From Thoreauomyces humboldtii (taxonomy: Eukaryota > Chytridiomycota > Chytridiomycetes > Spizellomycetales > Powellomycetaceae), in NCBI GenBank assembly GCA_027596035.1, contig JADGJA010000488.1, positions 1 through 17,070 on the forward strand: a stretch of 17,070 bases of DNA. Direction: 5' to 3'. Positions 17,042 to 17,070 of the stretch are shown piece after piece. A model generated the notes under the pieces. That model ran no database searches, was not told the DNA's origin, and saw only the letters and a list, made by a program, of their open reading frames with translations. Both the position numbers and the translations under genes were made by a program. The first letter of the stretch is position 1; each line of letters starts with the position of its first letter.

Positions 17042-17070
17042 GGGGGGGGGCCCCCCCCCCCCCCCCCCGG
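17042..17070. other. Homopolymer G then C run at the window end
   Basis: Nine G followed directly by eighteen C and two G. It is self-complementary in its core and unlike anything else in the window. It is most easily explained as a contig-end or low-quality base-calling artefact. Confidence 0.6.

Noticed and set aside
1..17070. CRISPR array, bacterial operon, or phage-type features
   Set aside because: The window is eukaryotic, with spliceosomal introns, single-gene units and an AGC-anticodon tRNA-Ala; no regularly spaced repeats were seen.

Overview
The window looks like nuclear DNA from a fungus. Ten introns can be placed from sequence alone, all GT...AG and 63 to 111 bp long. There are glutamine-rich tracts in a polarity-type scaffold, a Bsd2/NDFIP-type membrane adaptor, a GPI-anchor-like secreted protein and a eukaryotic tRNA-Ala(AGC) with downstream T runs. 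I cannot fix the phylum. The last 29 bases are a run of G followed by a run of C, which suggests the window reaches a contig end.

Layout. 330-1647 (+): two-exon alpha/beta hydrolase. 1791-3600 (+): a disturbed stretch with remnants of a multicopy helical protein family, a gene for a TDP2-like endonuclease/exonuclease/phosphatase enzyme whose C-terminal catalytic half is readable, and an Ala-rich tail that jumps between frames. 3846-4763 (-): membrane-anchored prolyl 4-hydroxylase-type oxygenase. 5464-5978 (-): unidentified gene interrupted by a frameshift at a run of four G. 6302-7348 (-): two-pass membrane protein. 7444-8750: a second block of family remnants (+) around the terminal exon of an unidentified gene (-). 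9484-13523 (+): the best-supported gene, seven exons encoding a 1192-residue SH3 plus Ras-association scaffold. 13894-13966 (-): tRNA-Ala. 14532-15062 (-): small GPI-type secreted protein. 15713-16692 (-): four-exon Bsd2/NDFIP-like ubiquitin-ligase adaptor.

The genes do not form a pathway. The housekeeping part (SH3/RA scaffold, tRNA, Bsd2-like adaptor) fills the right half. The left half mixes intact enzymes with degraded, repeated fragments: pieces at about 2.1 kb, 2.77 kb, 7.5 kb and 8.6 kb resemble one another. Two of the broken frames coincide with short C/G runs, so the damage could be real pseudogenisation or base-calling error. No complete mobile element, CRISPR array or new defence system could be supported. 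The most unusual thing here is the dispersed, decaying protein family between 1.8 and 8.8 kb.
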